Below are positions 44,005 to 52,459 of a DNA stretch of 64,000 bases, piece by piece. Made by a program: the position numbers and the translations under genes. Positions within the stretch are counted from its first letter, which is position 1; every line of letters starts with the position of its first letter. The notes under the pieces are model-generated. The model had not been told where the DNA came from, made no database searches, and was given only the letters and a program-made list of their open reading frames with translations. The stretch is from KBS-96 sp963722585 (GTDB taxonomy: Bacteria > Acidobacteriota > Terriglobia > Bryobacterales > Bryobacteraceae), in the NCBI GenBank assembly GCA_963722585.1, contig CAVRNU010000010.1, positions 197,779-261,778 on the forward strand, in the 5' to 3' direction.

Positions 44005-45474
44005 CTACCGAACCAGCCTGCCGTTCACCTGCTTTTCCGCGCGGCGCTCGCCGTTTTGAACCAGCCGTACCGGTTTGGGCGATTGATCGCAGATCGGAAT
44101 GGGCGCCCCGCGGTAAAATGCCAAGCCATACTCCCAGGCTCGATGTAGTCCGGCATCGCAGACTTCGTTTGAGATGCCCGCAATCTCGCGCCAGAATCCT
44201 CGGGGCGACGCCTGTTCGTCGAGCACCGGGTAAATCGACGATTTCACTACGATTACGGCCAGAGCAAAGCACACCACAAGAAGCGGCGCAGCGAGCGCCC
44301 GGCTGGCAAAGGCCATGACAGCTAGAGGCGTCACAAACAAGACAAACATCGTCAACGTGACGGGCAGAATATCCAGCACCAGCGCTCGAACCGGGCCGAT
44401 CTTCGAGGTGAGCAGCACCGGAATCAGAGGTGCAATCAGCGGCGCGAGAGCCGCCAGCGCCCCACATCCGATTAAATAAGGCCGCTCGCGCCAGGCGACA
44501 CGCTCGGCCATCGATACCCCCGTCAGCGCCAGGAGCGACGGCAGCAAAGGCAGAACGTATCCAAAAAGCTTGTTTAGCGACAGACTGAAAAACAACAAGC
44601 CACAGGCGAACACGGCCGCAAGGCACAACAGCCGGCGGTCGCCGCGCACAACAGCCGGTTTCAGAGTAAGCAACACTGGCGTCCACGGAAAGATCGCGAG
44701 CGGAATGATCCAAAGGTAGAAATAGAATGGCTGCACGTGCTGCAGCCCCTGCGAATACATCCTCTTGAACTGCTGCTCGAAGAAGAAAACGTCGATAAAG
44801 GCGGACCCATTCCTATGAATCACAAGAAAATACCAAGGCCCGGCGACCAATAGGAAAACAACAAGAGCAATCCACCACTCGCGCCAGCGCCTCCTAAGGA
44901 ACCACAGCAGAGGCGCAGACAATACCAGCGGGACAAACCCCTTTGCCAAGGCTGCCAGACCGATCGCCGCACCGAGACCGATCCAGGTTCTGATCAACGC
45001 GTCACCCCGAATCAGCCTTAGCGTCAGAACCACTCCGAGGGAGAAAAATGCCGCCATCGGAATGTCTGTCAAACACAGACTGCTCCAGAGAAACCAGGCC
45101 ACCGAAGTACCGAGCGTCGCAGTCGCTATTGCCGAGGCCGCAAACCCGAATTCCTCTTTAAGAAGCAGGAACCACGCCGCCAGGAATCCCAGACTCAAAA
45201 TCGCTACAGGCAGACGACCGGCCAGATCGGGACCCAATCCCAAATCGGTACCGGTAGCGGTCATCCAATAAATCAGCGGCGGCTTCTCAAACCACGGCGA
45301 GCCCCACAGTTTTGGCGTGACCCAGTCGTGATCGAGGGCCATCGCCCGCCCGATGGCTGCATAGCGCGGCTCATCGGGACCGAGCGTGCCTACGCCGTCG
45401 AGTTTGTATAAATATTGGAAAACAATCGCGAAACAACATAACACGAACAGGAGAAAGCGCTGGCGGGGAGTCAA
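44005..45474 (-). CDS. ArnT-like membrane glycosyltransferase (GT39/GT83 family)
   Basis: About 489 residues from a TTG at 45474; the frame is open to 45615, but that stretch is basic and antisense to the coding region of the next gene. About 11-12 hydrophobic helices. The catalytic acidic loop DEPRYAAIGRAMALDHDWVTP near residue 33 and the following WFEKPPLIYWM match ArnT-like aminoarabinose or polyprenyl-sugar transferases that decorate lipid A or proteins on the periplasmic side. The C terminus has IPICDQSPKP. The acceptor and sugar are unknown. The start lies only 11 bp from the start of the divergent Cdh-like gene. Confidence 0.85.
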   Translation of the reverse strand: MTPRQRFLLFVLCCFAIVFQYLYKLDGVGTLGPDEPRYAAIGRAMALDHDWVTPKLWGSPWFEKPPLIYWMTATGTDLGLGPDLAGRLPVAILSLGFLAAWFLLLKEEFGFAASAIATATLGTSVAWFLWSSLCLTDIPMAAFFSLGVVLTLRLIRGDALIRTWIGLGAAIGLAALAKGFVPLVLSAPLLWFLRRRWREWWIALVVFLLVAGPWYFLVIHRNGSAFIDVFFFEQQFKRMYSQGLQHVQPFYFYLWIIPLAIFPWTPVLLTLKPAVVRGDRRLLCLAAVFACGLLFFSLSLNKLFGYVLPLLPSLLALTGVSMAERVAWRERPYLIGCGALAALAPLIAPLIPVLLTSKIGPVRALVLDILPVTLTMFVLFVTPLAVMAFASRALAAPLLVVCFALAVIVVKSSIYPVLDEQASPRGFWREIAGISNEVCDAGLHRAWEYGLAFYRGAPIPICDQSPKPVRLVQNGERRAEKQVNGRLVR

Positions 45475-45485
45475 GCCCCAGTATA

Positions 45486-46082
45486 ATGAGCACGATGCAG
45501 CGACCCTTTGGCCGCTTGGCTTCGCTCGGCGCAATCGTCTTCGCGGCGGCGCTTGGCTATTACGCTTCGAGCCGGCTCGCACTCGGCGACGTTCGAGGCT
45601 GTAATTGCGATACAAGCAACGTCGCGGCGATGGAGAAACAGCGCGAGTGCGGCCTGTGTGTCGAAGCGGAAAAGCAGCCGCCCTACATCGAGGTGTTTTT
45701 CCTCAAGGACGCGAACCCAACGAAACCCAACCGCATTCTCGCTCTCCCACGAATGCACACGCCGGGCGGACACGCACTTTCTGCCTTAAGTCCGGAACTC
45801 CGGCATGTCCTGTGGTCGGCCGCTATCACGAAGGCGCAGGAAACATGGGGTAACGCCTGGGCCATTGCCTATAACGGCGACCAGAGACGGACCCAGTGCC
45901 ATACTCATCTCCACATTGGAAAGCTGTTACCCGATCAGGAAAACAGCAGCTCTATCGTAGTAAACGGACCAGCCGATATTCCTGCTCCCACAGACGGCAC
46001 CGGGCTATGGGTGCATCCCGTCGGCAACAAACTCCACGTCCATCTGGGCCAGCAAGTGAACGAAACGGTGCTGATGCGCTAG
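45486..46082 (+). CDS. Membrane-anchored Cdh/HIT-superfamily hydrolase
   Basis: A 198-residue protein. N-terminal helix LASLGAIVFAAALGYYASS anchors it in the inner membrane or acts as a signal. The body resembles CDP-diacylglycerol pyrophosphatase (Cdh), a HIT-superfamily enzyme: FFLKDANPTKPNRILALP, then RRTQCHTHLHIGKL with the His-x-His-x-His triad near residue 145, and LHVHLGQQ. Two CxxC-like cysteine groups (CNC, CGLC) near residues 38-57 may bind metal or form disulfides. Nucleotide-lipid hydrolysis is an inference from the fold. ATG at 45486 overlaps a TATAAT sequence; a second ATG is at 45495. Confidence 0.75.
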   Translation: MSTMQRPFGRLASLGAIVFAAALGYYASSRLALGDVRGCNCDTSNVAAMEKQRECGLCVEAEKQPPYIEVFFLKDANPTKPNRILALPRMHTPGGHALSALSPELRHVLWSAAITKAQETWGNAWAIAYNGDQRRTQCHTHLHIGKLLPDQENSSSIVVNGPADIPAPTDGTGLWVHPVGNKLHVHLGQQVNETVLMR

Positions 46083-46125
46083 CCGGCAGGGCATGCCTTT
46101 GTTTCGTACACTGAAGGCATCCGGT

Positions 46126-47064
46126 ATGAAAATTTTCGGCGGCATTCTTGCCCTGTGCATGATTGGAGTGGCGGCCTTCGCTCAAAAGCCTGCCAACGCC
46201 CCACCAAACTCGCCTCCCACCATCGATAAACCGGCTGTAGCCAAATATCTCCGTTATGCCGAAGGCTACAACCCGCAGGTCGAAATTTCCGTAGCCGATC
46301 CAAAGCCAAGCGCGTTCCCCGGATTGTACGAGGTCCAGGTGACCTTGAAAGCTAACCGCAACGAAGTGATTCGAACTTATTACCTGACGCCGGAAGGCGA
46401 CCGCCTCATTTCCGGGTCCGTGTTCGATCTGCGCAAATCGCCTTTTCTTGCGAACTTGACCTTGTTGAAGGAGGAAGGAGCGCCGGCTCTCGGTCCCGCC
46501 AAAGCTCCCGTTCAGATCTTCGTGTTCAGCGACTTCGAGTGCCCCTACTGCAAAGAAGAGGCCCATGTGCTTCGCCAGGACGTCCAGAAAAGCCACGCCA
46601 ATGACGTCCGAATCGTGTTCAAGGATTTTCCGCTCGATTCGATTCATCCCTGGGCACGGCGGGCCGCGCTCGCCGGTCAATGTATCGCCGCGCAAAATCC
46701 ATCCGCGTTCTGGAGCTTTCACGACTGGATCTACGAGCATCAGGGCGAGGTGAATCCGGGTAATGTCAATGACAAGATCCTCGAATTCGTCAAGGCGCAG
46801 AACCTCGATCAAACGAAGCTGTCGGCTTGCGAGTCGAGTCCGGAAACAGCCGGCCGCGTGAACGAAACCGTGTCGGAAGGCCGGCAACTGGGAATCACCC
46901 AGACACCAACCCTGTTCGTGAATGGCCGAATGATTCCCGGCGTTCTCACTCCCGGGCAGATGGACTTGCTGATTGCCCTCGAGCTAGGACACCAGAAGGA
47001 AGCGACCGCCAGCAATGCTGCATGTTGCCAAGTGGAAATACCTTCAGTGGCTAAGAAGCAGTAA
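46126..47064 (+). CDS. DsbA-like thioredoxin-fold protein, secreted
   Basis: About 312 residues from the ATG at 46126, starting a signal peptide KIFGGILALCMIGVAAFAQ. An N-terminal region of about 100 residues (LRYAEGYNPQVEISVADPK) is a separate domain of unknown role. The DsbA-type thioredoxin domain (about 125-285) has the active site FSDFECPYCKEEA (CPYC), FKDFPLDSIHPWA and the cis-proline ITQTPTLFVNG. It should form or reshuffle disulfides in the periplasm. The C-terminal tail carries a cysteine pair AACCQV. The same frame is open from 46093, but that start gives no clean signal peptide. Confidence 0.9.
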   Translation: MKIFGGILALCMIGVAAFAQKPANAPPNSPPTIDKPAVAKYLRYAEGYNPQVEISVADPKPSAFPGLYEVQVTLKANRNEVIRTYYLTPEGDRLISGSVFDLRKSPFLANLTLLKEEGAPALGPAKAPVQIFVFSDFECPYCKEEAHVLRQDVQKSHANDVRIVFKDFPLDSIHPWARRAALAGQCIAAQNPSAFWSFHDWIYEHQGEVNPGNVNDKILEFVKAQNLDQTKLSACESSPETAGRVNETVSEGRQLGITQTPTLFVNGRMIPGVLTPGQMDLLIALELGHQKEATASNAACCQVEIPSVAKKQ

Positions 47065-47253
47065 GAAGCTCTAAGGGTACTGCTACCGGACGCGGTTTGA
47101 AAAAGTCCGGAAATAGTCAAGAATGAAGGTCGTGATGGGTCTCGACCGGTGGACACATAGCAATGGCTGGGCGCAATTGAATCTCAAATCCAGCAGAGCG
47201 CTCCCGATAAGGTATGTGAAACCAGTTATTTCATAGACCCCAGTGGATCTTTC

Positions 47254-47871
47254 ATGCCAGAAATCGCATCTTTGCCAAAACCAGTCCAAGCGTTCACGCT
47301 GCCTCCGCTCATTTTGCATCCCTTTTCGAGTGTCGAGGACAGCTGTGTGCTCGTCGAGAGCTCACGTGCCAGCTTAGTTCTCCAGGGACTCTTGCCCGAT
47401 GGAGGGCAGTCGCCTGAGTCGCTCGACCAGAGCCTGCTTCGCGGCCGATACGCCGAGCTTCGCATGCTCTTTTATGTCGGTAAGGACTTGGCGCGATGGC
47501 TCGAGCAATGCACGGAAGTCGCCCAACTCGACTCCGAGCTGTCGAAGCTATCTTTCACGGCTGAAAGTTTCATTCCTCTGCTTATCGATCAGGCGCCTCT
47601 TGCCGTCAGAAAGAAACTGGAAGCGTGGGGAGTGGTCGATTTCACGGCTTTATTCCGCCGTGCGATTGGACTGCACATGGTTTTCGCTGAACCGCCCCCC
47701 GCTGGCTGCCTGAATGCCGATTTCCTCCGGCGCTATCACCGCTTCATGGATCAGTGGTTCGAGCTGCGCATGCTCCAAAACCAGGGCCCGCGCTGCACCG
47801 AAGACGAGTTCGTCTACGACCTGTATGCTTCAGGCGAATATGCCCAGATGCTCGAGAAACATTGGAACTGA
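47254..47871 (+). CDS. Hypothetical protein, no recognised family
   Basis: A 205-residue protein with ATG start and composition of a cytoplasmic, mostly helical protein. Visible pieces are SRASLVLQGLLPDGG, GRYAELRMLFYVGKDLARWLEQC, LSFTAESFIPLLIDQAPLAVRKKLEAWGVVDFTALF and the C-terminal RRYHRFMDQWFELRML. No signal peptide, membrane helix or catalytic motif is seen. The codon pattern matches neighbours and the reading is long, so it is probably real. The 190 bases upstream hold no feature I can name. Confidence 0.6.
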   Translation: MPEIASLPKPVQAFTLPPLILHPFSSVEDSCVLVESSRASLVLQGLLPDGGQSPESLDQSLLRGRYAELRMLFYVGKDLARWLEQCTEVAQLDSELSKLSFTAESFIPLLIDQAPLAVRKKLEAWGVVDFTALFRRAIGLHMVFAEPPPAGCLNADFLRRYHRFMDQWFELRMLQNQGPRCTEDEFVYDLYASGEYAQMLEKHWN

Positions 47872-47900
47872 TACGACGCCACGCGCCTCGATGGCAATAG

Positions 47901-49202
47901 TCAAGCGCCTTTTCCGGCGGCCTTAATCTCGGCGCTCTGCCCTTGCGGACGGCCTAACAGGTAACCCTGCGCCGCGTCCACGCCCAGCTTGCGAATTTCC
48001 TCTAGTTCGTGCGAGGTTTCTACGCCTTCTACTGTCACTCGCATTCCCAATCCGTGCGCGAGCGACACAATGCTGCGGAGCACGGGCAGGCTATTGGGAT
48101 TACGCTGCAGGTCGCGCAGAAAAGACCGGTCGAGCTTCACGCCATCCACAGGCAGCTCTTTGAGATAACTCAAAGAGGAATAGCCTACGCCAAAGTCGTC
48201 GATAACGACGCTCACGCCAAGTTTCCTCAACTTTGAAATCTCGCGGATCGTCTTTTCGAAGTTGGCCATAAGAGCCGATTCAGTCAACTCGAGTTCCAGA
48301 AGGTCGCCTGACAACCCCGCTTCCTCGAGCGCGGCTTCCACAGCAAGCGTAAAATCGAGCCGGTCTAATTGGAGGGCGGATACATTCACGGCGACACCAA
48401 CGCCTCGTCCATCGCCACCCTGCCAGTCGCGGGCTGTCCGGCAGGCTTCTGCAAGAGCCCAGCGGCCGAGCGGAACAATCAGACCAGTCTGTTCGGCAAT
48501 GGGGATGAACCGGGCCGGAGGTACTGGTTCTCCTTTGCGGCTCGCCCAACGCAGCAATGCCTCGCGCCGCACAACCCGTCCGCTCTTGAGGTCGATTTCA
48601 GGCTGATACGTGAGCTCAAACTCCTGCTCAGTAAGAGCGCGCCTCATCATCCACTCGAGTTCGAGCCTGATCTTGGATTCTTCGCGGCGCTCGGGGCTGA
48701 ACAGTTCAATCGCATTCGGCCCACGATTCACTGCTTCAGTTAAAGCGCTCGTGGCTTGGTGGAGCAAGTCCTCGGCTGTCTGGCCGTGCATGGGAAAGAT
48801 GCTGATTCCGGCATTGGCTGAAAGAGCGACGTGATGTTCCGCCAGTTCAATAAGGCTGAATGTTTCGCCAAGGATATCCAGAAACCTTTGAGCGACGTTG
48901 AGAGCATCCTCTACCGCCTCAAATGGCTCGAGCGCCACGGCAAAATTTAGACCGCCGATTCGTGCAAGCGCGTCACTTTGTCTCACCGCGGCGTAGAGAC
49001 GAAAAGCAGCCTGCCGGATCAGAACGTCCCCTAAACGAGGTCCGAAGGTTTCATTCACCCGCTTCACATCGTTCAACCCAATGTTTATGATCCCGGTTAG
49101 ACGGCTGCTCCGGTTCGCGCTGCGCATCGCGGTTCGAACCTGTTCGAGAAACAAATGCGTAAGCGGCAAGCCCGTCAGAGGATCGTAGAAATGGGAACTC
49201 AT
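47901..49202 (-). CDS. GGDEF-EAL protein; degenerate GGDEF, intact EAL
   Basis: About 433 residues from the ATG at 49202. The GGDEF domain (about 5-160) has the motif site altered to RIGGLNFAVAL, so cyclic-di-GMP synthesis is not expected. The EAL domain (about 185-425) keeps EALLRW, the metal-binding ELTESAL, DDFGVGYSSLSYLKELPVDGVKLDRSF and EGVET, so it looks like an active c-di-GMP phosphodiesterase. The frame is open up to 49340, but the extra part has no domain similarity. No sensor domain or membrane helix is seen. It lies alone on its strand. Confidence 0.9.
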   Translation of the reverse strand: MSSHFYDPLTGLPLTHLFLEQVRTAMRSANRSSRLTGIINIGLNDVKRVNETFGPRLGDVLIRQAAFRLYAAVRQSDALARIGGLNFAVALEPFEAVEDALNVAQRFLDILGETFSLIELAEHHVALSANAGISIFPMHGQTAEDLLHQATSALTEAVNRGPNAIELFSPERREESKIRLELEWMMRRALTEQEFELTYQPEIDLKSGRVVRREALLRWASRKGEPVPPARFIPIAEQTGLIVPLGRWALAEACRTARDWQGGDGRGVGVAVNVSALQLDRLDFTLAVEAALEEAGLSGDLLELELTESALMANFEKTIREISKLRKLGVSVVIDDFGVGYSSLSYLKELPVDGVKLDRSFLRDLQRNPNSLPVLRSIVSLAHGLGMRVTVEGVETSHELEEIRKLGVDAAQGYLLGRPQGQSAEIKAAGKGA

Positions 49203-49611
49203 GCTCGTCAAGGGCGACTCAGCCGGCCGCGCTATGCCGTGGCTCCCAGCCTGCTTCGCGGGTGCCGACAGTCCGCCTGAAGAGAATTCCTTCAGCAAGT
49301 TTCGTAAGCTTCGCCAAGAGTCTCTCACTGGGCCTGCCAATCCTTCTCATTTGACAGCAGCCTACATCATCGCTTCAAACAGCCGCCTGTTATAAGCCGG
49401 CGCAAGCGAACCACTGGCCTTTGAAACAGCCCGCGCACCCAAATTATAGCCCTTTCTACGCTTAATATTTCCCGAATAATTTACTATTGTTCCCGGAATC
49501 AGCGCCAATCGACCTCCGCGGAGGTTTTCTCGATACAATGCTGGATCGTTGATTGACCCCGCGCAAAACGGGCTGGACTACGCCCTTTGCGCTTTGAGAA
49601 AGTACAAGCTA
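49203..49611. other. Intergenic stretch, no gene seen
   Basis: 409 bases between the start of the GGDEF-EAL gene (transcribed left) and the start of the EVE gene (transcribed right). The part from 49460 to 49500 is clearly AT-rich (for example CTTAATATTTCCCG) and is the likely place for both promoters, but no -35/-10 pair could be supported. No RNA gene or repeat was recognised. Confidence 0.4.
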
Positions 49612-49992
49612 ATGCCTTACCTACTCAAATCGGAGCCCGATGCATACTCGTTTAACGATCTTCTTCGCGAAAAGGAGACCGTATGGGACGGCGTCACGAA
49701 TCCTGTCGCGCTGAGAAATTTGCGTGATATGAAAGCGGGCGAAAGGCTCGTCATCTATCACACAGGCAATGAAAAGAAAGCTGTCGGAACAGCTACGGTC
49801 ACAAATGTTGACACCGCCGACCCCAAGAATCCGGTCGTGCGCATTCGGGCTGCTAAGGCAATCCCGCAATCCAAGAGCCTGGCTGACATTAAAGCATCTT
49901 CACTTTTTCAAGAGTCACCGCTCGTGAGACAAGGGAGGCTTTCGGTTGTTCCTCTGAATGAGCGCCAATACGCCTGGCTAGTCGGCGAGTGA
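49612..49992 (+). CDS. EVE-domain protein
   Basis: A 126-residue EVE (PUA-like) domain protein from the ATG at 49612. It has YLLKSEPDAYSFNDLLREKETVWDGVTNPVALRNLRDMKAGERLVIYHTGNEKKAVGTATV, split here as KSEPDAYSF, WDGV and YHTG, which is the usual EVE pattern. EVE domains are thought to bind modified bases in DNA or RNA, often as stand-alone proteins. The start at 49549 in the same frame is less likely. It is directly followed by a GNAT gene (7 bases). Confidence 0.92.
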   Translation: MPYLLKSEPDAYSFNDLLREKETVWDGVTNPVALRNLRDMKAGERLVIYHTGNEKKAVGTATVTNVDTADPKNPVVRIRAAKAIPQSKSLADIKASSLFQESPLVRQGRLSVVPLNERQYAWLVGE

Positions 49993-49999
49993 GCTGGAG

Positions 50000-50503
50000 A
50001 TGGTGAGAATCCGGCCCGCTGAACGAACGGACGTCCCGCTCATCCTGTCGTTGATTCGCGAGCTCGCCGAGTACGAGCGCTCGCCGGACGCCGTCCGCGC
50101 CACCGAAGAGGATCTTCTTCGCGACGGCTTCGGCCCTGAGCGCCGGTTCCATTGCGCCATCGCCGAGTGGAACGGCGAGGCCGCCGGGTTCGCTCTCTAT
50201 TTCTACAATTATTCGACTTGGGAAGGCCGCCCCGGCATTTACCTCGAGGATCTTTATGTCAGGCCAAGCTTCCGCAAACGCGGGATCGGGCGCTCCTTCT
50301 TCATATATCTTGCGCAAATCGCGCTGGCTGAAGACCTGAGCCGGATCCAGTGGCAGGTCCTCGACTGGAATCAGAGCGCGATCGATTTTTACGAGAGCCT
50401 GGGAGCCAGGAAGCCGGCGGATTGGCAGACGATGCGCTTGTCGGGAGAAGCGATAGAACGGTTGGCTGCTGCGAAACTATCCGCACCTAATGTAATCGAT
50501 TGA
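50000..50503 (+). CDS. GNAT-family N-acetyltransferase
   Basis: A 167-residue acetyltransferase close to the spermidine/diamine acetyltransferase (SSAT) type: IRPAERTDVPLILSLIRELAEYE at the start, FYNYSTWEGRPGIYLEDLYVRPSFRKRGIGRSFF with the acetyl-CoA pyrophosphate loop RKRGIG, and WQVLDWNQSAIDFYESLGA near residue 115. The acceptor is probably a small amine but is not shown. Start ATG; it is seven bases after the EVE gene and probably co-transcribed. Confidence 0.9.
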   Translation: MVRIRPAERTDVPLILSLIRELAEYERSPDAVRATEEDLLRDGFGPERRFHCAIAEWNGEAAGFALYFYNYSTWEGRPGIYLEDLYVRPSFRKRGIGRSFFIYLAQIALAEDLSRIQWQVLDWNQSAIDFYESLGARKPADWQTMRLSGEAIERLAAAKLSAPNVID

Positions 50504-50579
50504 TATATAATAAGTTAGCTGTATTGGGTTCGTTTGTTCGCAAGCGCCGCGCAGACTGAAACCTGCTATTCTTAAGAGC

Positions 50580-52043
50580 GTGCGGGGACGCGAGAACCAG
50601 CACGCCTTCGGAGTGTTTTCCCCATTGAAAATCGGTTTTGTAAGTCTTGGCTGTCCAAAGAACCTCGTCGATACAGAGGTGATGATGGGCGAACTCGTCT
50701 CGAAGGGACACGAGTTGACGTCGTCTCCGGCCGACGCCGACGTCATTGTCGTCAACACTTGCAGCTTTATTGAGCCGGCGAAACAGGAATCGGTCGACAC
50801 CATCCTTGAAATGGCGGAGCACAAAAAGAACGGGAAGGCGCGGCGCCTGGTTGTTGCCGGCTGCCTCGTCGAGCGCTACCGGGATGAAATCAGGGCGAAT
50901 ATTCCGGAAGTGGACGCGGTGCTTGGAACCAACGAACTAGATAGAATCGCTGCCCTGTGCGAAGGCCTCGAGGCCACCGGCCCAAGGCCCGAGCCCTACC
51001 TGTACCACGACCTCACCGCGCGCGTATTCACGACGCCGCGCCATTCGGCCTACATCAAGATTGCCGAAGGTTGCGACCATCCCTGCACGTTTTGCATCAT
51101 TCCGCAGTTCCGCGGGAAGTTTCGGAGCCGGCGCTTCGAGAGCGTCATAGCGGAAGCGAGCCGGATGCTCGGCTCAGATGTGCGTGAGATCAATTTGATC
51201 GGCCAGGACACCACCTGCTACGGCGAAGATCTGGGACTGAAAGACGGGTTAGCCAATTTGCTGTCCCGCCTGGCTCAGATTCCTTGCGAGCAGCCCAAAT
51301 GGATCCGCTTCCTCTATGCGTATCCGAATAAAGTGACGCAGCGGCTTCTGGACACGATCGCCCAGCACGATTCGCTCGTCAAGTACATTGACATTCCGCT
51401 GCAACACGCGAGCGCTCAAGTTCTGAAGCGAATGAAGCGCGGAGCAAACGGCGACATCTTTTTGAAGCTGATCGAAAAGATTCGTGCCACCATACCCGGA
51501 GTCGCCATTCGAACCAGCATGATAGTCGGCTTTCCAGGTGAAACCGACGATGAATTTGAGGAGCTCTGCCAGTTTGTTCAAGCCGCGCGCTTCGACCGGC
51601 TCGGCGTATTTGCTTATAGCGACGAAGAAACGAGCAGGAGCTTCGAGTTAACGGGAAAGGTTTACCGGCAAACCATCTACAACCGGAAGCGCCGCTTGAT
51701 GTCGCTGCAGCGCAAAATCTCCAGTTCAAAAAATAAGGCGCTGGCCGGCCGCGAATTCCCCATTCTGATTGAAGGACCGTCGAAGGAGACAGAACTGCTT
51801 TGGGAAGGGCGGCTTTCAACGCAAGCTCCGGAAATCGATGGAGTCTGCCTGATTAACGACTTTGGTCCCGCGGAACCAAGAGCTGGCGAGATACGGACGA
51901 TTCGAATCGCCGAAACCCACGACTACGACTTGGTGGGCGCGTTGGTGGACAGAGCGGAACCGAATCTCGAGAGCCTTCGAGTGGCTGCGAATCCATTCGT
52001 CATTCTGTCCGCCGCGCAGCTCGCCTCCGGCCAGCCAGTGTAA
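50580..52043 (+). CDS. rimO: Ribosomal protein S12 methylthiotransferase RimO
   Basis: A 487-residue radical-SAM enzyme that adds a methylthio group to Asp of ribosomal protein S12. The N-terminal MTTase domain has three cysteines (SLGCPKNLVDTE, VNTCSFIEPA, VAGCLVERY), the radical-SAM cluster motif is EGCDHPCTFCIIPQFRG near residue 163, and VGFPGETDDEF near 315 and a C-terminal TRAM-like region follow. The given start is GTG at 50580; GTG at 50610 or TTG at 50622 are possible alternatives, closer to the usual MKIGFVSLGCPKN beginning. First gene of a run rimO-yacG-repeat ORF-pgpA-NHL-cinA. Confidence 0.95.
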   Translation: MRGRENQHAFGVFSPLKIGFVSLGCPKNLVDTEVMMGELVSKGHELTSSPADADVIVVNTCSFIEPAKQESVDTILEMAEHKKNGKARRLVVAGCLVERYRDEIRANIPEVDAVLGTNELDRIAALCEGLEATGPRPEPYLYHDLTARVFTTPRHSAYIKIAEGCDHPCTFCIIPQFRGKFRSRRFESVIAEASRMLGSDVREINLIGQDTTCYGEDLGLKDGLANLLSRLAQIPCEQPKWIRFLYAYPNKVTQRLLDTIAQHDSLVKYIDIPLQHASAQVLKRMKRGANGDIFLKLIEKIRATIPGVAIRTSMIVGFPGETDDEFEELCQFVQAARFDRLGVFAYSDEETSRSFELTGKVYRQTIYNRKRRLMSLQRKISSSKNKALAGREFPILIEGPSKETELLWEGRLSTQAPEIDGVCLINDFGPAEPRAGEIRTIRIAETHDYDLVGALVDRAEPNLESLRVAANPFVILSAAQLASGQPV

Positions 52044-52058
52044 TATCCGGAGTTTATC

Positions 52059-52253
52059 GTGTCCCAAGAAGCTAAACGCACGGTACGGTGCCCAATCTGC
52101 AAGAAGGACGTTCCTATTGACGATCCCAACATGCCGTTCTGTAGCGATCGCTGCCGGACGATTGATTTGGGCAACTGGGCATCCGAAAAATACGTTATCT
52201 CGACGCCGGCAAATCGCAACGATATAGAAGACGAGTTCGACGAGAGCGAATGA
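52059..52253 (+). CDS. yacG: YacG-type zinc-binding DNA gyrase inhibitor
   Basis: A 64-residue protein with four zinc-binding cysteines, VRCPICKKDV and PFCSDRCRTIDLGNWASEKY, which is the YacG pattern. YacG binds GyrB and blocks gyrase. GTG start at 52059. Its stop codon overlaps the first ATG of the repeat ORF that follows (ATGA at 52250-52253). Confidence 0.93.
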   Translation: MSQEAKRTVRCPICKKDVPIDDPNMPFCSDRCRTIDLGNWASEKYVISTPANRNDIEDEFDESE

Positions 52254-52459
52254 GCGTACAGGCGATTGATGCCGTTGTACGCGATTCAAACATGAGCGCA
52301 CAGGCGATTGATGCCGTTGTGCGCGGTTCAAACATGAGCGCACAGGCGATTGATGCCGTTGTGCGCGGTTCAAACATGAGCGCACAGGCGATTGATGCCG
52401 TTGTGCGCGGTTCAAACATGAGCGCACAGGCGATTGATGCCGTTGTGCGCGGTTCAAAC
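52250..52459. repeat. Tandem repeat, five 42-bp hairpin units
   Basis: Five direct copies of a 42-base unit at 52250, 52292, 52334, 52376 and 52418, with no spacer. Units 2-5 are identical. Each unit has a stem GCGCACA / TGTGCGC enclosing a smaller GGC-GATTGAT-GCC hairpin. In unit 1 the stem reads GCGTACA / TGTACGC: both arms changed together so that pairing is kept. A third change (GGTTC to GATTC) is outside the stem. Both ends of the unit recur at 53966-54025 around a different core. Confidence 0.95.

Noticed and set aside
43895..44713. Minus-strand ORF of 272 codons
   Set aside because: Overlaps the C-terminal half of the ArnT-like gene in another frame, and also RAYT; no helices or family motifs.
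51816..52457. Minus-strand ORF of 213 codons with MNRAQRHQSPVRSC-type repeats
   Set aside because: It is the reverse reading of the tandem repeat plus the antisense of rimO and yacG; no start signal and no family.
52250..52459. CRISPR array
   Set aside because: The repeats are directly abutting with no spacers, lie within a reading frame between two genes and have no cas genes nearby.
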